Shown in pieces: positions 13,452-19,776 of a DNA stretch of 20,635 nucleotides. This stretch comes from an uncultured Christensenella sp. (GTDB lineage Bacteria; Bacillota; Clostridia; Christensenellales; UBA1242), in the NCBI GenBank assembly GCA_949293915.1, contig CASFFJ010000162.1, positions 1 to 20,635 of the forward strand. Direction: 5' to 3'. Every line of letters starts with the position of its first letter. Position 1 is the stretch's first letter. The position numbers and the translations under genes are program-made. The notes beneath the pieces were generated by a model. The model was not told where the DNA came from. It did no database searches and was given only the letters and a program-made list of their open reading frames with translations.

Positions 13452-13826
13452 ATGAAAAACGAAAACGCGAAAAAACCGTCCATGACCCGTCTGAACAAAA
13501 GCGTCCGTCGCGCATTTTCATGCTATGGGCAAAAATTCAGGCTCCGCAGCGGGTACTGGCGCACCAGCATTTCCCCCTGTGGCGATTCGCTTGATGGCGT
13601 TCAATTCCTCCGACGCGCCTTCTGCGACGTGAGGGATGGGGAGGTTACGGACGTCAGACTGTATTCAGCAGGAGATGCCATGGAGCCGCGCGACCGAAAC
13701 GGCCTCAGCGTTGACATCACATGGGAAGTGCAAGATTTCCTCTCCGACCCAAATATCCGATGGGATGATTTTATTCTATCTATCTGCGAAAGAATTCAAT
13801 CCGAAACGGAGGAAAATTTGAAATGA
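13452..13826 (+). CDS. Hypothetical protein, 124 aa
   Basis: ATG 13452 is 9 nt after GGAGG (13438-13442); the ATG at 13443 abuts that site and is less likely. Basic N-terminus (KNENAKKPSMTRLNKSVRRAF) then RLRSGYWRTSISPCGDSLDGVQFLRRAFCDVRDGEVTDVRLYS and an acidic, helical end. The start is controlled by an operator-bearing promoter. It overlaps the next gene by 4 nt (ATGA), so the two are co-translated. No family recognised. Confidence 0.65.
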   Translation: MKNENAKKPSMTRLNKSVRRAFSCYGQKFRLRSGYWRTSISPCGDSLDGVQFLRRAFCDVRDGEVTDVRLYSAGDAMEPRDRNGLSVDITWEVQDFLSDPNIRWDDFILSICERIQSETEENLK

Positions 13827-14116
13827 AAGACCATCATTCCTACCCAAAGATTTCCCTCGGCGGAAGCGACATCGCAAGTCTGATTCTGCGGGCTCCCGGA
13901 AAGCTGTCTGCGCTGTTCATGGGGGAGGATGGCGAGTATTCGGCCTATGTCGTGGACGGAGAAGCCCTCATCCCTGAATGGTACACTCAGGTGTTCGAGT
14001 GCGAGGGGTGGCTATGGGTGTTTGATGACGACCGCCGGACCGCACGGTTCACCGGAAAGCTGATTCGTGTGTTCAGAAGCGGAGCCTTCGGGATCATCGT
14101 GCAGGTTTTCAAATAA
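13823..14116 (+). CDS. Hypothetical protein, 97 aa
   Basis: Starts in the ATGA overlap with the preceding gene; ACGGAGG lies 11 nt upstream. Beta-rich: LSALFMGEDGEYSAYVVDGEALIPEWYTQVFECEGWLWVFDDDRRTARFTGKLIRVFRSGAFGIIVQVFK. The sequence from APGKLSALFMGEDGEYSAYV to the end looks like a single small all-beta domain. Small acidic beta proteins of this size are frequent on clostridial elements; no function is suggested. Confidence 0.65.
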   Translation: MKDHHSYPKISLGGSDIASLILRAPGKLSALFMGEDGEYSAYVVDGEALIPEWYTQVFECEGWLWVFDDDRRTARFTGKLIRVFRSGAFGIIVQVFK

Positions 14117-14201
14117 TTCTCTGCCGTTTTGCAACGGTACTTAGCAATGCGCCAGCATCCAAAATCCAGCCTTGAATCCTGACGATAAGGAGGTTCCCCC
14201 C

Positions 14202-15500
14202 GTGACTGCGGACATTCTTGCCCTTGCCGCCTCCGGCATCGCCCTCATTCCTGAGGCGCAGCGCACCCTCAGAGACATCTATCAGGCGGCCCCAGCTCGC
14301 TTTGCCTCGGCTGCACACGCCTCCAGACATCGCAACGCCCGCGTCCTTCACGCCGGTCGTGCCGAAACAGACCGCGCAGCTATGCAGGCGTTGGGCATCC
14401 TAGAGGCGGGCACGGATGTGGAAATCAGGCGCCTGCTCCGCGCATCCCTTCGCGCTGGATACGATTTTCTCTCCGCGATCCAGAAGGGATCGGTTTTTCA
14501 CCTGGAATGGCTCATCCCCTATTTGGGAGATTTTGATGCGGACGGCATGTGCGCCAGGCTCTATGTGGCGCTCGCCATCTGTTCGTTCTTTGGCCTCACC
14601 CCACAGGCGGGAGGGGAAATGGCGGAGTTCTTGCAGTTGATCCTTGTCGAAGACGGACGAGGGCTTGAAGCGCGCGTTCGTCCATCCAAAAATGCGGTTT
14701 GCGAGGCATCGAACATCCTCAAGAATCAATGCGGACAATGCGCCTTTTCCAGCTGGCAGGACGCTGCGGATGCATTTGCACCGATAGACATCGATCGGGA
14801 AATCGCCGCCCTGGAGCACGGCGGCATTGACATCGGCATCTATACCTCCGGCGTGTCCTGCGGTCAAAACGACGCACCTTACATCGCGGGGAAAACGCCG
14901 CGCGAAAGTTTTCTCCTCGTCACGCTCCTGCTACTTGGCCGCGCGATCGGCAGGGACAAAACGGATTCGCTCTCCGCCTACCGCCGTGAGGACGAGGCGG
15001 CCACCGCCGTGGACAGCCTAAAGGCCGCACAGTCCAGGGCATCCGCATTGGAGGCGCGCATCGCAATCCTCGAAGATGAATTAGCCGTGGCGCGCAAGGC
15101 TGCTCAACGCGCGCAGTCGGAAGCGGACAGTCACGCAGGCGACGCGCAGGAGCTTGCCGCCTTGAGGGAAGCGCTGTGGGATGGGACAAAATCGGAAGAT
15201 CCTTTGCCCCTTGAGGAGAAAGCCCGCGACATCCCCGAAAAAACCATCATCATAGGCGGCCATCCATCCTGGGCGAGGGAAATGGAAAAATCCACGGGGG
15301 CGCGCGCGTGGCCGTCCGGCGTCACCTGTCCGCCGCAGGTCATAGGAAGCGCCGATGAAATCTGGATTCAGGCCGCCTATATGTCACATTCCGAATTTTT
15401 TTCCGTCATCGACGGTGCAAGACGATTGGGGAAAACCGTCCGGTATTTCCCCTCAACAGGCGTATCGCGCTGTCTCTCAGCCATGCATCGAAAGAATTGA
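14202..15500 (+). CDS. DUF2325-like protein with coiled coil, 432 aa
   Basis: GTG 14202 is chosen because AAGGAGG (14187-14193) is 8 nt away; an upstream TTG at 14172 lacks a site. Residues about 1-260 are helical (LLRASLRAGYDFLSAIQ, LYVALAICSFFGLT). Residues about 262-325 are a coiled coil (AAQSRASALEARIAILEDEL). Residues about 346-425 read TIIIGGHPSWAREM, SADEIWIQAAYMSHSEFFSVI, GARRLGKTVRYFPSTGVS, matching the DUF2325 plan: an 'i.igGh..w' strand-loop, then an 'aD.v.i.t.y.sHs.y..vi..ar..gk.v.Y' core. Family role is unknown to me; the fold is Rossmann-like. Same arrangement occurs in gut mobile elements. Confidence 0.7.
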   Translation: MTADILALAASGIALIPEAQRTLRDIYQAAPARFASAAHASRHRNARVLHAGRAETDRAAMQALGILEAGTDVEIRRLLRASLRAGYDFLSAIQKGSVFHLEWLIPYLGDFDADGMCARLYVALAICSFFGLTPQAGGEMAEFLQLILVEDGRGLEARVRPSKNAVCEASNILKNQCGQCAFSSWQDAADAFAPIDIDREIAALEHGGIDIGIYTSGVSCGQNDAPYIAGKTPRESFLLVTLLLLGRAIGRDKTDSLSAYRREDEAATAVDSLKAAQSRASALEARIAILEDELAVARKAAQRAQSEADSHAGDAQELAALREALWDGTKSEDPLPLEEKARDIPEKTIIIGGHPSWAREMEKSTGARAWPSGVTCPPQVIGSADEIWIQAAYMSHSEFFSVIDGARRLGKTVRYFPSTGVSRCLSAMHRKN

Positions 15501-15559
15501 CATCATGCGCCAGCTTCCAAAATCAAGACTTCAATCTGATAGGAATAGGAGATCTCGTT

Positions 15560-15790
15560 ATGCTAAATTCTTTCTCACCCTCACCAGTCCCCTACCGCCA
15601 AAACGTCGTATTTCGGTCTTTTGTCGCCACTTTCACATCAGGCCCTAGTGGGCACGCAGTCGCAAAAATCATTCGGTCGGATTCTCTGGCCCATGCGCGC
15701 CTGATCGCGCAGGACATGGCGGAGTTGGATGGCACGCAAGTTGTAGATGTTATCCCCTGCGATAACGAAAAAGTCAATACATCCGAATAA
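15560..15790 (+). CDS. Hypothetical protein, 76 aa
   Basis: ATG 15560 with AGGAG 9 nt upstream; the upstream open codons lie in the motif region. Sequence: a beta-strand pair (NVVFRSFVATFTSGPSGHAV), then a helix (SDSLAHARLIAQDMAELDG), and VVDVIPCDN. This alpha/beta order ('f.v.f.....g...a.i.r..s...A...A..... g..v..v.p') resembles small uncharacterised ferredoxin-like domains; no function. Preceded by one of the best motif copies (15506). Confidence 0.65.
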   Translation: MLNSFSPSPVPYRQNVVFRSFVATFTSGPSGHAVAKIIRSDSLAHARLIAQDMAELDGTQVVDVIPCDNEKVNTSE

Positions 15791-16123
15791 TGCATCGCTA
15801 TGCGCCAGCGTTCTGATTTCAAATGAAGATCGTGCGCGCGCTTGCTATCGCTGTGAAAGGCCTTGTAGACGCTTTTCGCTTTCTGCCCTACCAGAAATAC
15901 AGCAAGTCAAGAAGAACGCCTTCTCAAAGCCTCTCACATCGTTACCGACCCTTTTGCATTGCCCGTTCGTATCGACTGCCAGTTAAGCGCCCATCCTACT
16001 GCGCTCGATTGCGTTGCCACTACAACGGAATTAAAAGCAAACGAAATCAAAATAAAGCAAACAGAAGCAAGCAAAAACAAAAGAAAGCAAAAAAAGCAAT
16101 TGCTTTTAAGGAGGTCGACCAGA
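15791..16123 (+). other. Gap before the 16124 gene, A-rich repeat
   Basis: A motif copy (15801) opens the gap but no good start follows; an open frame from 15823 has no ribosome binding site and ends in low-complexity basic residues. From about 16028 to 16107 the plus strand is A-rich with many AAGCAAA/AAAGCAA units, ending in the perfect palindrome AAAAGCAATTGCTTTT (16092-16107), just before AAGGAGG. Confidence 0.4.
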
Positions 16124-16783
16124 GTGCCACGCCAGAATCCGTTGAATCCATTTCGCCCTATCGAAGATAAACCATTCGTTTCCGGGAAAAACCGCGTTGA
16201 TCTCACAGGGAAGACGATCGGCCAGTACAAAGTCGTTGCCTACGCTGGAATCCGCTCTTCTCACGCGCTTTGGCGGTGCGAATGCCTCTATTGTGGGAAG
16301 CCGTATCTTTTTCGGCAGGACTCGATTATGCGCGGAAGCGTCCGCAGTTGCGGTTGCTGTATCCAAACGATGTCTCCTTCGCAACAGAGCCAGTTGCTTA
16401 TGCCAGAGGCGATGCCTTCCCTGCCGGTTCCAAAACGAGTAACCATGAATACGCCTGAAGGGAAAAAGCTAGTTTGGCTTGATGACACAGGCATTCGCGT
16501 CGGGAAAAAGCACTATACGCCAGAGGAAACCGTGAAGATGGGATGGTACTGCCAAAGCGAAAGGCGCTCCGTCCAGGCGTTAATGTCTTCGCGCGGTTAT
16601 TCGGTCGTCCGTATTGAAAATTCTGCCTTGTCCGTCCCTCTTGGGCAACCTGAATACCAAGCCTTTTTGCAGTATTGCGGCGCGACCAACGTGAAGCCGG
16701 ATACCTATGCGGCTATCATCCTCAAAAAATGGATACACAGGAACTGCAAGCTCGCCTTGTCTGGCAGTCCTCCGAAACGATAA
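16124..16783 (+). CDS. Phage-type zinc-motif DNA-binding protein, 219 aa
   Basis: GTG 16124 follows AAGGAGGT by 11 nt; an ATG 55 codons earlier lies in the A-rich repeat. Residues about 22-80 contain LTGKTIGQYKVVAYAGIRSSHALWRCECLYCGKPYLFR, then GSVRSCGCC. This is the 'Ltgk.fGrltVl......g...W.C.CdCG.......L..G...SCGC' module found in many phage proteins and in homing-nuclease DNA-binding regions. No nuclease catalytic motif is visible. The C-terminal part (LVWLDDTGIRVGKKHYTPEE, LMSSRGYSVVRIENS, DTYAAIILKKWI) is a separate domain I do not recognise. Confidence 0.7.
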   Translation: MPRQNPLNPFRPIEDKPFVSGKNRVDLTGKTIGQYKVVAYAGIRSSHALWRCECLYCGKPYLFRQDSIMRGSVRSCGCCIQTMSPSQQSQLLMPEAMPSLPVPKRVTMNTPEGKKLVWLDDTGIRVGKKHYTPEETVKMGWYCQSERRSVQALMSSRGYSVVRIENSALSVPLGQPEYQAFLQYCGATNVKPDTYAAIILKKWIHRNCKLALSGSPPKR

Positions 16784-16813
16784 GCGGCATCTTCTGCTTT
16801 TCCGCAGATTCTG

Positions 16814-16831
16814 CGCAAGGGAAGCCTTGCG
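16814..16831 (+). repeat. Perfect 7-bp hairpin after the 16124 gene
   Basis: CGCAAGG/CCTTGCG with a GAAG loop, 30 nt past the stop. No T-run follows, so it is not a standard terminator. Confidence 0.4.
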
Positions 16832-16873
16832 TTACCTCAACCAAAAATATCTCACATTTTGTAGGATAGGGTA

Positions 16874-16902
16874 TTGACATTTGCGTGATAGTCTGCTACA
16901 AT
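16874..16902 (+). promoter_or_regulatory. Promoter of the 16909 small RNA
   Basis: TTGACA (16874-16879), 17-nt spacer, TACAAT (16897-16902): near-consensus, with no protein start downstream. Confidence 0.85.
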
Positions 16903-16908
16903 CAACTT

Positions 16909-17002
16909 GCAAGTTAACTCGGTTGATTTGCGATCCCGCGAACAAATTGCACGCGGGGCGCCCTCGGATGAATCAACCGGCATCCGAGGGCCGTCTTTTT
17001 TT
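16909..17002 (+). ncRNA. Structured small RNA with potential pseudoknot
   Basis: A consensus promoter and a strong terminator bracket about 94 nt with no protein-like frame. Elements in order: palindrome AACTTGCAAGTT (16904-16915, around the start); CGGTTGATT (16920-16928); hairpin CCCGCG/CGCGGG (16935-16957); terminator stem GCCCTCGGATG/CATCCGAGGGC (16960-16991) with a 10-nt loop AATCAACCGG. That loop is exactly complementary to 16920-16928, so a 9-bp loop-to-upstream helix (H-type or long-range pseudoknot) can form. No known RNA family recognised. Confidence 0.75.
16960..17002 (+). terminator. Intrinsic terminator of the 16909 small RNA
   Basis: Perfect 11-bp stem (16960-16970/16981-16991), 10-nt loop, then CG and a T-rich tract ending in seven T residues (16996-17002). 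Confidence 0.9.
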
Positions 17003-17452
17003 CAGGCAAGAAGCCCATCCCGCGCATGAATTATGAGCGGGAGCGACAGGGGGCGCGGGCTTCTGGGACTACGGCAATCGTGAACCGCAACGGGTTCACG
17101 AAGGGAGCGCCTTGGCCTGTGCGCTTTCCTCAAGCCGTCCGCGGAACGCGGTGCGAGCCATCCGACCGACCCGACGCTGGGTGAGCATGCGCAAGGTCTC
17201 CTCAACCTGCCCGCCATGTTGCGTCCGATTCTTCATCAACCAGGCGGCCTCGCCAGGTCGATAAAGTCGATAAAGAAGACTCGGACTCTTGGGGGGTAGG
17301 GGGGGGAACTATGCTCACTTCCTCCCTCACCTCAACTGGGTAAGAAAGTCGCGTTACTTTCTTCCTATCCGTTTTTTGTTTGGTTAGATATTATACAATA
17401 TATATAGTGAGGTGTTTACAATGACGTAATAATGAGATTTGAACCTGTATGA
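17003..17452. other. Noncoding, hairpin-rich stretch
   Basis: No convincing gene. GAAGCCC (17006-17012) pairs with GGGCTTC near 17056-17062, enclosing a CCCGC/GCGGG hairpin. GTGAACC/GGTTCAC flanks GCAACG near 17081-17099. CCGCG/CGCGG occurs near 17140-17152. GTCGATAAA is repeated in tandem near 17259-17276. AAGAAAGT/ACTTTCTT (17342-17363) is a perfect 8-bp hairpin. The nested stems at 17006-17110 suggest another folded RNA, but no clear promoter was found for it. Confidence 0.4.
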
Positions 17453-17546
17453 TGCAGATGCGCGTCATCAGTTTCTGATAGGTTCCTGAGCGGTTCCTAT
17501 TCGATTCCCGATCTGCATAATTATTAAATATAACTTATAATTATGC
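17453..17546. repeat. AT-rich inverted repeats and GGTTCCT direct repeat
   Basis: GCATAATTAT (17515-17524) and ATAATTATGC (17537-17546) are a perfect 10-bp inverted repeat. ATGCAGAT/ATCTGCAT brackets 17453-17518. GGTTCCT occurs at 17481 and 17492, one helical turn apart. An AT-rich palindrome next to short iterated sites suits a replication-initiation or regulator-binding site; unproven. Confidence 0.4.
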
Positions 17547-17578
17547 AAATTGAGTCTTCCATTCATCGCGCCCATTGC

Positions 17579-17665
17579 ATGCGAATCCGCTTGGGCAGCA
17601 TGCGGCATATTGCGCATCGGAGTCGTTCTCCGGGATTCGCATTTTTTATTCGGACTATAAGTCCG
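17579..17665 (+). ncRNA. Possible second structured RNA with terminator
   Basis: ATGCGAATCC (17579-17588) and GGATTCGCAT (17633-17642) form a perfect 10-bp outer stem followed by a run of T (17642-17647). Inside are ATGCG/CGCAT and GGAG/CTCC sub-stems, and CGGACT/AGTCCG (17651-17665) follows. A weak -10 (TATAAT, 17536-17541) lies upstream without a good -35. It may be the 3' part of a transcript beginning in the AT-rich repeat region. Confidence 0.4.
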
Positions 17666-17776
17666 GCTCCGTGTCCTTCTCGGGGCGGCCTCTGCCAAGC
17701 ACGACGTTTTGGGCGCGTTGTGTGAGGGTGATATAAGGGGCCTGTTATTCAGCGAGGCTTACAACGACGTACTCAT

Positions 17777-17849
17777 GCGGGCGAATCGCACGGCGAGATG
17801 CGAAGTTTCTCCCCTTCTTCGCTAGGGGGTTCGACTCCTCCCGCCCGCA
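17777..17849 (+). other. tRNA-like fold with abnormal anticodon arm
   Basis: Seventy-three bases with a perfect 7-bp acceptor stem (GCGGGCG/CGCCCGC), discriminator A, a T-arm GGGGG-TTCGACT-CCTCC and a D-like arm TCGC/GCGA with GG in its loop. No 5-bp anticodon stem with a 7-base loop can be formed; instead GCGAAG/CTTCGC makes a hairpin with an 11-base loop that competes with the D-arm. CCA is not encoded. It is best viewed as a degenerate tRNA or a tRNA-mimicking element. Confidence 0.4.
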
Positions 17850-17916
17850 CATTCCCTTTCCCCCGCCAACGATCGCCCTAGATAGGAATCCTAAGCTGCC
17901 GAAAGGAGACATACGC

Positions 17917-17999
17917 ATGCCACACATGTCCAAACCAAGCCCATTATTGAAGAACTCATCAAAATGGCAAAGGATATTGAAACGCATCTTGAGCCGTGA
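17917..17999 (+). pseudogene. Possible frameshifted small gene
   Basis: ATG 17917 has AAAGGAG 8 nt upstream. In its own frame it gives a poor 47-residue reading to 18060. In the neighbouring frame, KPIIEELIKMAKDIETHLEP runs to a TGA at 17997 and is far more protein-like, but that frame has no start after a stop at 17892. A one-base loss near the internal ATG at 17926 would join a start to it. Evidence is compositional only. Confidence 0.3.
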
Positions 18000-18010
18000 C
18001 AAAATTCACA

Positions 18011-18045
18011 TTGTCCCCCTTGGCTATTTCGGCCATGGGGGACAA
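18011..18045 (+). promoter_or_regulatory. Long hairpin upstream of the 18067 gene
   Basis: TTGTCCCCC (18011-18019) pairs with GGGGGACAA (18037-18045), and TGGC/GCCA continues the stem inside. AAGGGGA (18051-18057), the likely ribosome binding site of the next gene, can compete for the same CCCCC tract. No T-run follows. Confidence 0.4.
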
Positions 18046-18066
18046 TCAAAAAGGGGATGATTATTC

Positions 18067-18261
18067 ATGCATACCTCCTCACGCCGCCAAAAATCATGCA
18101 TCGGATGCCTGTGGCGCTGGGACTTACAAGGCGCCGGAGAATGGCGTTGCTTTCGCGTTTGTAGCGGGAAATACCACAAACCTGCCTCCGGCGGGTGCCT
18201 GCTATACGAAAAAGGATGCAGGTCTTCTAGCAGGGCAAAAAAGCAATCAAACAAAACATAA
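18067..18261 (+). CDS. Cys-rich small protein, 64 aa
   Basis: ATG 18067, with AAGGGGA 9 nt upstream. MHTSSRRQKSCIGCLWRWDL, then GEWRCFRVCSGKYHKPASGG, CLLYEKGC and a basic tail. The spacing C-x2-C-x-W...C...C...GC resembles small mobile-element proteins with 'C.gC.yw......C.y.....kR.....gC..y', probably one zinc site. It ends 13 nt before the SSB start and is likely in the same transcript. Confidence 0.5.
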   Translation: MHTSSRRQKSCIGCLWRWDLQGAGEWRCFRVCSGKYHKPASGGCLLYEKGCRSSSRAKKQSNKT

Positions 18262-18274
18262 CGGAGGGGCAAAA

Positions 18275-18673
18275 ATGGAAAAAATAGTAGTGATTGGGAA
18301 CCTCGTCAAAGACCCGGAACTCATCGAGGCGCGTAATGGCACAAAAATTTGCAGATTAACCGTCGTCGTAAATTACAAAGAATCTAGCGGAGAGAAGAAG
18401 GCGCGCTTTTACACGGTTTCCGTTTTTTCAAAGATGGGCGAAAGCTGTTACACGTATTTGCAAAAAGGGAAAAAGGTAGCCGTCATTGGGACGCCAACAT
18501 TTGGAGCGTACTTGGGCAAAGATGGGACTCCTCGGATGAATCTAAGCATCCTCGCAAGCGAAATAGAATTTCTCTCACCCAAACAAAAAAATGAAGAAAG
18601 CAATGTGCCTGAAACATCTGGGCCCGATAAAGATTTTGTAGAAGTGGACGAAGACGAAGACTTGCCGTTTTAA
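18275..18673 (+). CDS. ssb: Single-stranded DNA-binding protein (SSB)
   Basis: A 132-residue SSB from ATG 18275 (GGAGGGG 8 nt upstream); a much longer upstream open frame overlaps the Cys-rich gene and is rejected. The OB fold begins MEKIVVIGNLVKDPELIEAR with CRLTVVVN, then KARFYTVSVFSK and LQKGKKVAVIG, matching the family's 'n.v.liGrLt.dPel......g.....f.lAv', '..f..v..wgk.Ae....yl.KG..v.v.G'. The acidic tail ends DEDEDLPF, the conserved SSB tip that recruits host repair and replication partners. It binds single strands made by element replication and by the YqaJ nuclease. Confidence 0.92.
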   Translation: MEKIVVIGNLVKDPELIEARNGTKICRLTVVVNYKESSGEKKARFYTVSVFSKMGESCYTYLQKGKKVAVIGTPTFGAYLGKDGTPRMNLSILASEIEFLSPKQKNEESNVPETSGPDKDFVEVDEDEDLPF

Positions 18674-18684
18674 TTTTGCAGATC

Positions 18685-19638
18685 ATGAATAGCGTTCTTG
18701 TGGTTGGGCGCATATGCGCGGAACCTATTTATTTCCCGGCGCAGCACAAAGGACGGTCTTCTTTGTACTTTTGCTTGTCCGTTTCATCAAAGACCGGAAC
18801 AAAACGGAGAAGGATAGATGTCTTTAACGTCAAATGCTACGGGGAATTGGCGGACACAACAGCCTCCAGAATCTACAAATCTCAAATTGTTTGCGTTCGG
18901 GGAAGCGTCCATTTGGATGCCAAAAGGGTGAGCATGTTTCTTTATCCCGACTCCATCGAGATATACATGCGGCTTCCCTCTCTGCTGGGGAATTTCGACC
19001 CAGCGTTAGGCGAACTTTTTTTTAAGCCGCGGCAACGATTCAAGGAAGCCGTCGCCGCTTGCAAAGAAGGAGATCGCCTTATCCTGGATCGCTCGATACA
19101 GCATTTGGAGAAGCCAAAAAGAGAGGAAGACCAGAAATCAAAGAAATCCTCAACGAAAAGGACAAAGGAGACTCAAAAGGCTTCAAAAAGCGCCTTTGAT
19201 GGGGAAAAGAGCCAAATGGCAGACCTGCTTCGGGAAATATCGGTAGTTTACGACGACGATAGTCCCATCCTACCAGGTGCGATGCTTGGGCAGTTAGACG
19301 ATTCGCTTTTGGATACTGCAAACGAAGGAGACGGGCCTACCGATGCATCACATCAGACAGAGGATAGTGAGCCGAAGGTCATAGGCATGTTAGACGAAGA
19401 CCCGTGGGTGGCAGATGAAATCGACGCCCTAAAAGCAGACAAAATCATACGAAATCTGCCCTCTGAAATTCGCAATATGGTGCTCCCGCTCCCACGCGGG
19501 ATGAGAACAGCCAACGGGCCGAATTTAGATGAGCAGAAAACCGCTTTCCCAAAAACCGACAAGCCCGAAACAGCGAACGAAGAAGCGCCAAAAGCACAAT
19601 TCCAAGGCGAGGGGCAAGAGGAGAAGCGCGGCGGATAG
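18685..19638 (+). CDS. Second SSB-like OB-fold protein with long tail
   Basis: A 317-residue protein from ATG 18685, 11 nt after the SSB stop, with no strong ribosome binding site, so it is probably translated by coupling (a TTG at 18676 is the alternative start). Residues 1-95 read as a diverged SSB OB fold: MNSVLVVGRICAEPIYFPA, SLYFCLSVSSK, RIDVFNVKCYGELAD, SQIVCVRGSVHLDAKRVSMF. The remaining 220 residues are charged and mostly disordered, with a KKSSTKRTKETQKASKS basic stretch and a long acidic part. The C-terminus is EEKRGG, without the DDDLPF-type tip of the first SSB, so it should not recruit the same partners. Confidence 0.75.
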   Translation: MNSVLVVGRICAEPIYFPAQHKGRSSLYFCLSVSSKTGTKRRRIDVFNVKCYGELADTTASRIYKSQIVCVRGSVHLDAKRVSMFLYPDSIEIYMRLPSLLGNFDPALGELFFKPRQRFKEAVAACKEGDRLILDRSIQHLEKPKREEDQKSKKSSTKRTKETQKASKSAFDGEKSQMADLLREISVVYDDDSPILPGAMLGQLDDSLLDTANEGDGPTDASHQTEDSEPKVIGMLDEDPWVADEIDALKADKIIRNLPSEIRNMVLPLPRGMRTANGPNLDEQKTAFPKTDKPETANEEAPKAQFQGEGQEEKRGG

Positions 19639-19776
19639 GGCCTTTTCCCGATCCAGATGCATGTAGCGGCAATATATTTTGACAAATAACGCATTTATAT
19701 TTCCGAAATTTTATGATATCCTTTGCAACACGAGAACAAACGTTCTCATCGCGAACAATTAGGAAGAACATTAGAA
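19639..19776 (+). promoter_or_regulatory. Regulatory gap with LexA box
   Basis: A likely -10 TATGAT (19712-19717) lies in an A/T-rich stretch; the -35 is unclear (a TTGACA at 19679 is 27 nt upstream of it, too far). The LexA box at 19734-19745 sits at about +10 relative to a start from that -10. Confidence 0.4.
19734..19745. promoter_or_regulatory. LexA (SOS) box
   Basis: GAACAAACGTTC matches the Firmicutes LexA consensus GAAC-N4-GTTC and extends to the 16-bp palindrome GAGAACAAACGTTCTC (19732-19747). It is 32 nt before the start of the next gene, so host LexA should repress that gene and DNA damage should induce it. Confidence 0.75.

Larger units (their letters stand above)
8819..15825 (+). 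repeat. Recurrent TGCGCCA-n-TTC-n-AAAATC intergenic motif
   Basis: A motif of about 22 bases, consensus TGCGCCAG(C)NTTCNAAAATC, recurs in plus orientation before successive genes: 8819 (TGCGCTATTCCTTGCAAAT), 9250 (ACGCCACATTCCTAAAACC), 9900, 9951, 11985 (TGCGCCACATTTTGAAAAT), 12565 (TGCGCCAGCGATTCAAAAAT), 12741, 13289, 14148 (TGCGCCAGCATCCAAAATC), 15506 (TGCGCCAGCTTCCAAAATC) and 15801. The distance to the next start codon is usually 36-54 nt, most often 42-43. One copy (12565) and the degenerate copy at 8819 fall in the last codons of the upstream gene. It is a dispersed regulatory motif rather than a mobile repeat. Confidence 0.7.

Noticed and set aside
17002..17217. A 71-residue minus-strand frame rich in Arg, Ser and Pro
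   Set aside because: Composition mirrors the GC-rich hairpin DNA; no start signal.
17777..17849. Functional tRNA gene
   Set aside because: Acceptor and T-arm are good but no 5-bp anticodon stem with a 7-base loop can be built, so no anticodon can be named; kept only as a tRNA-like element.
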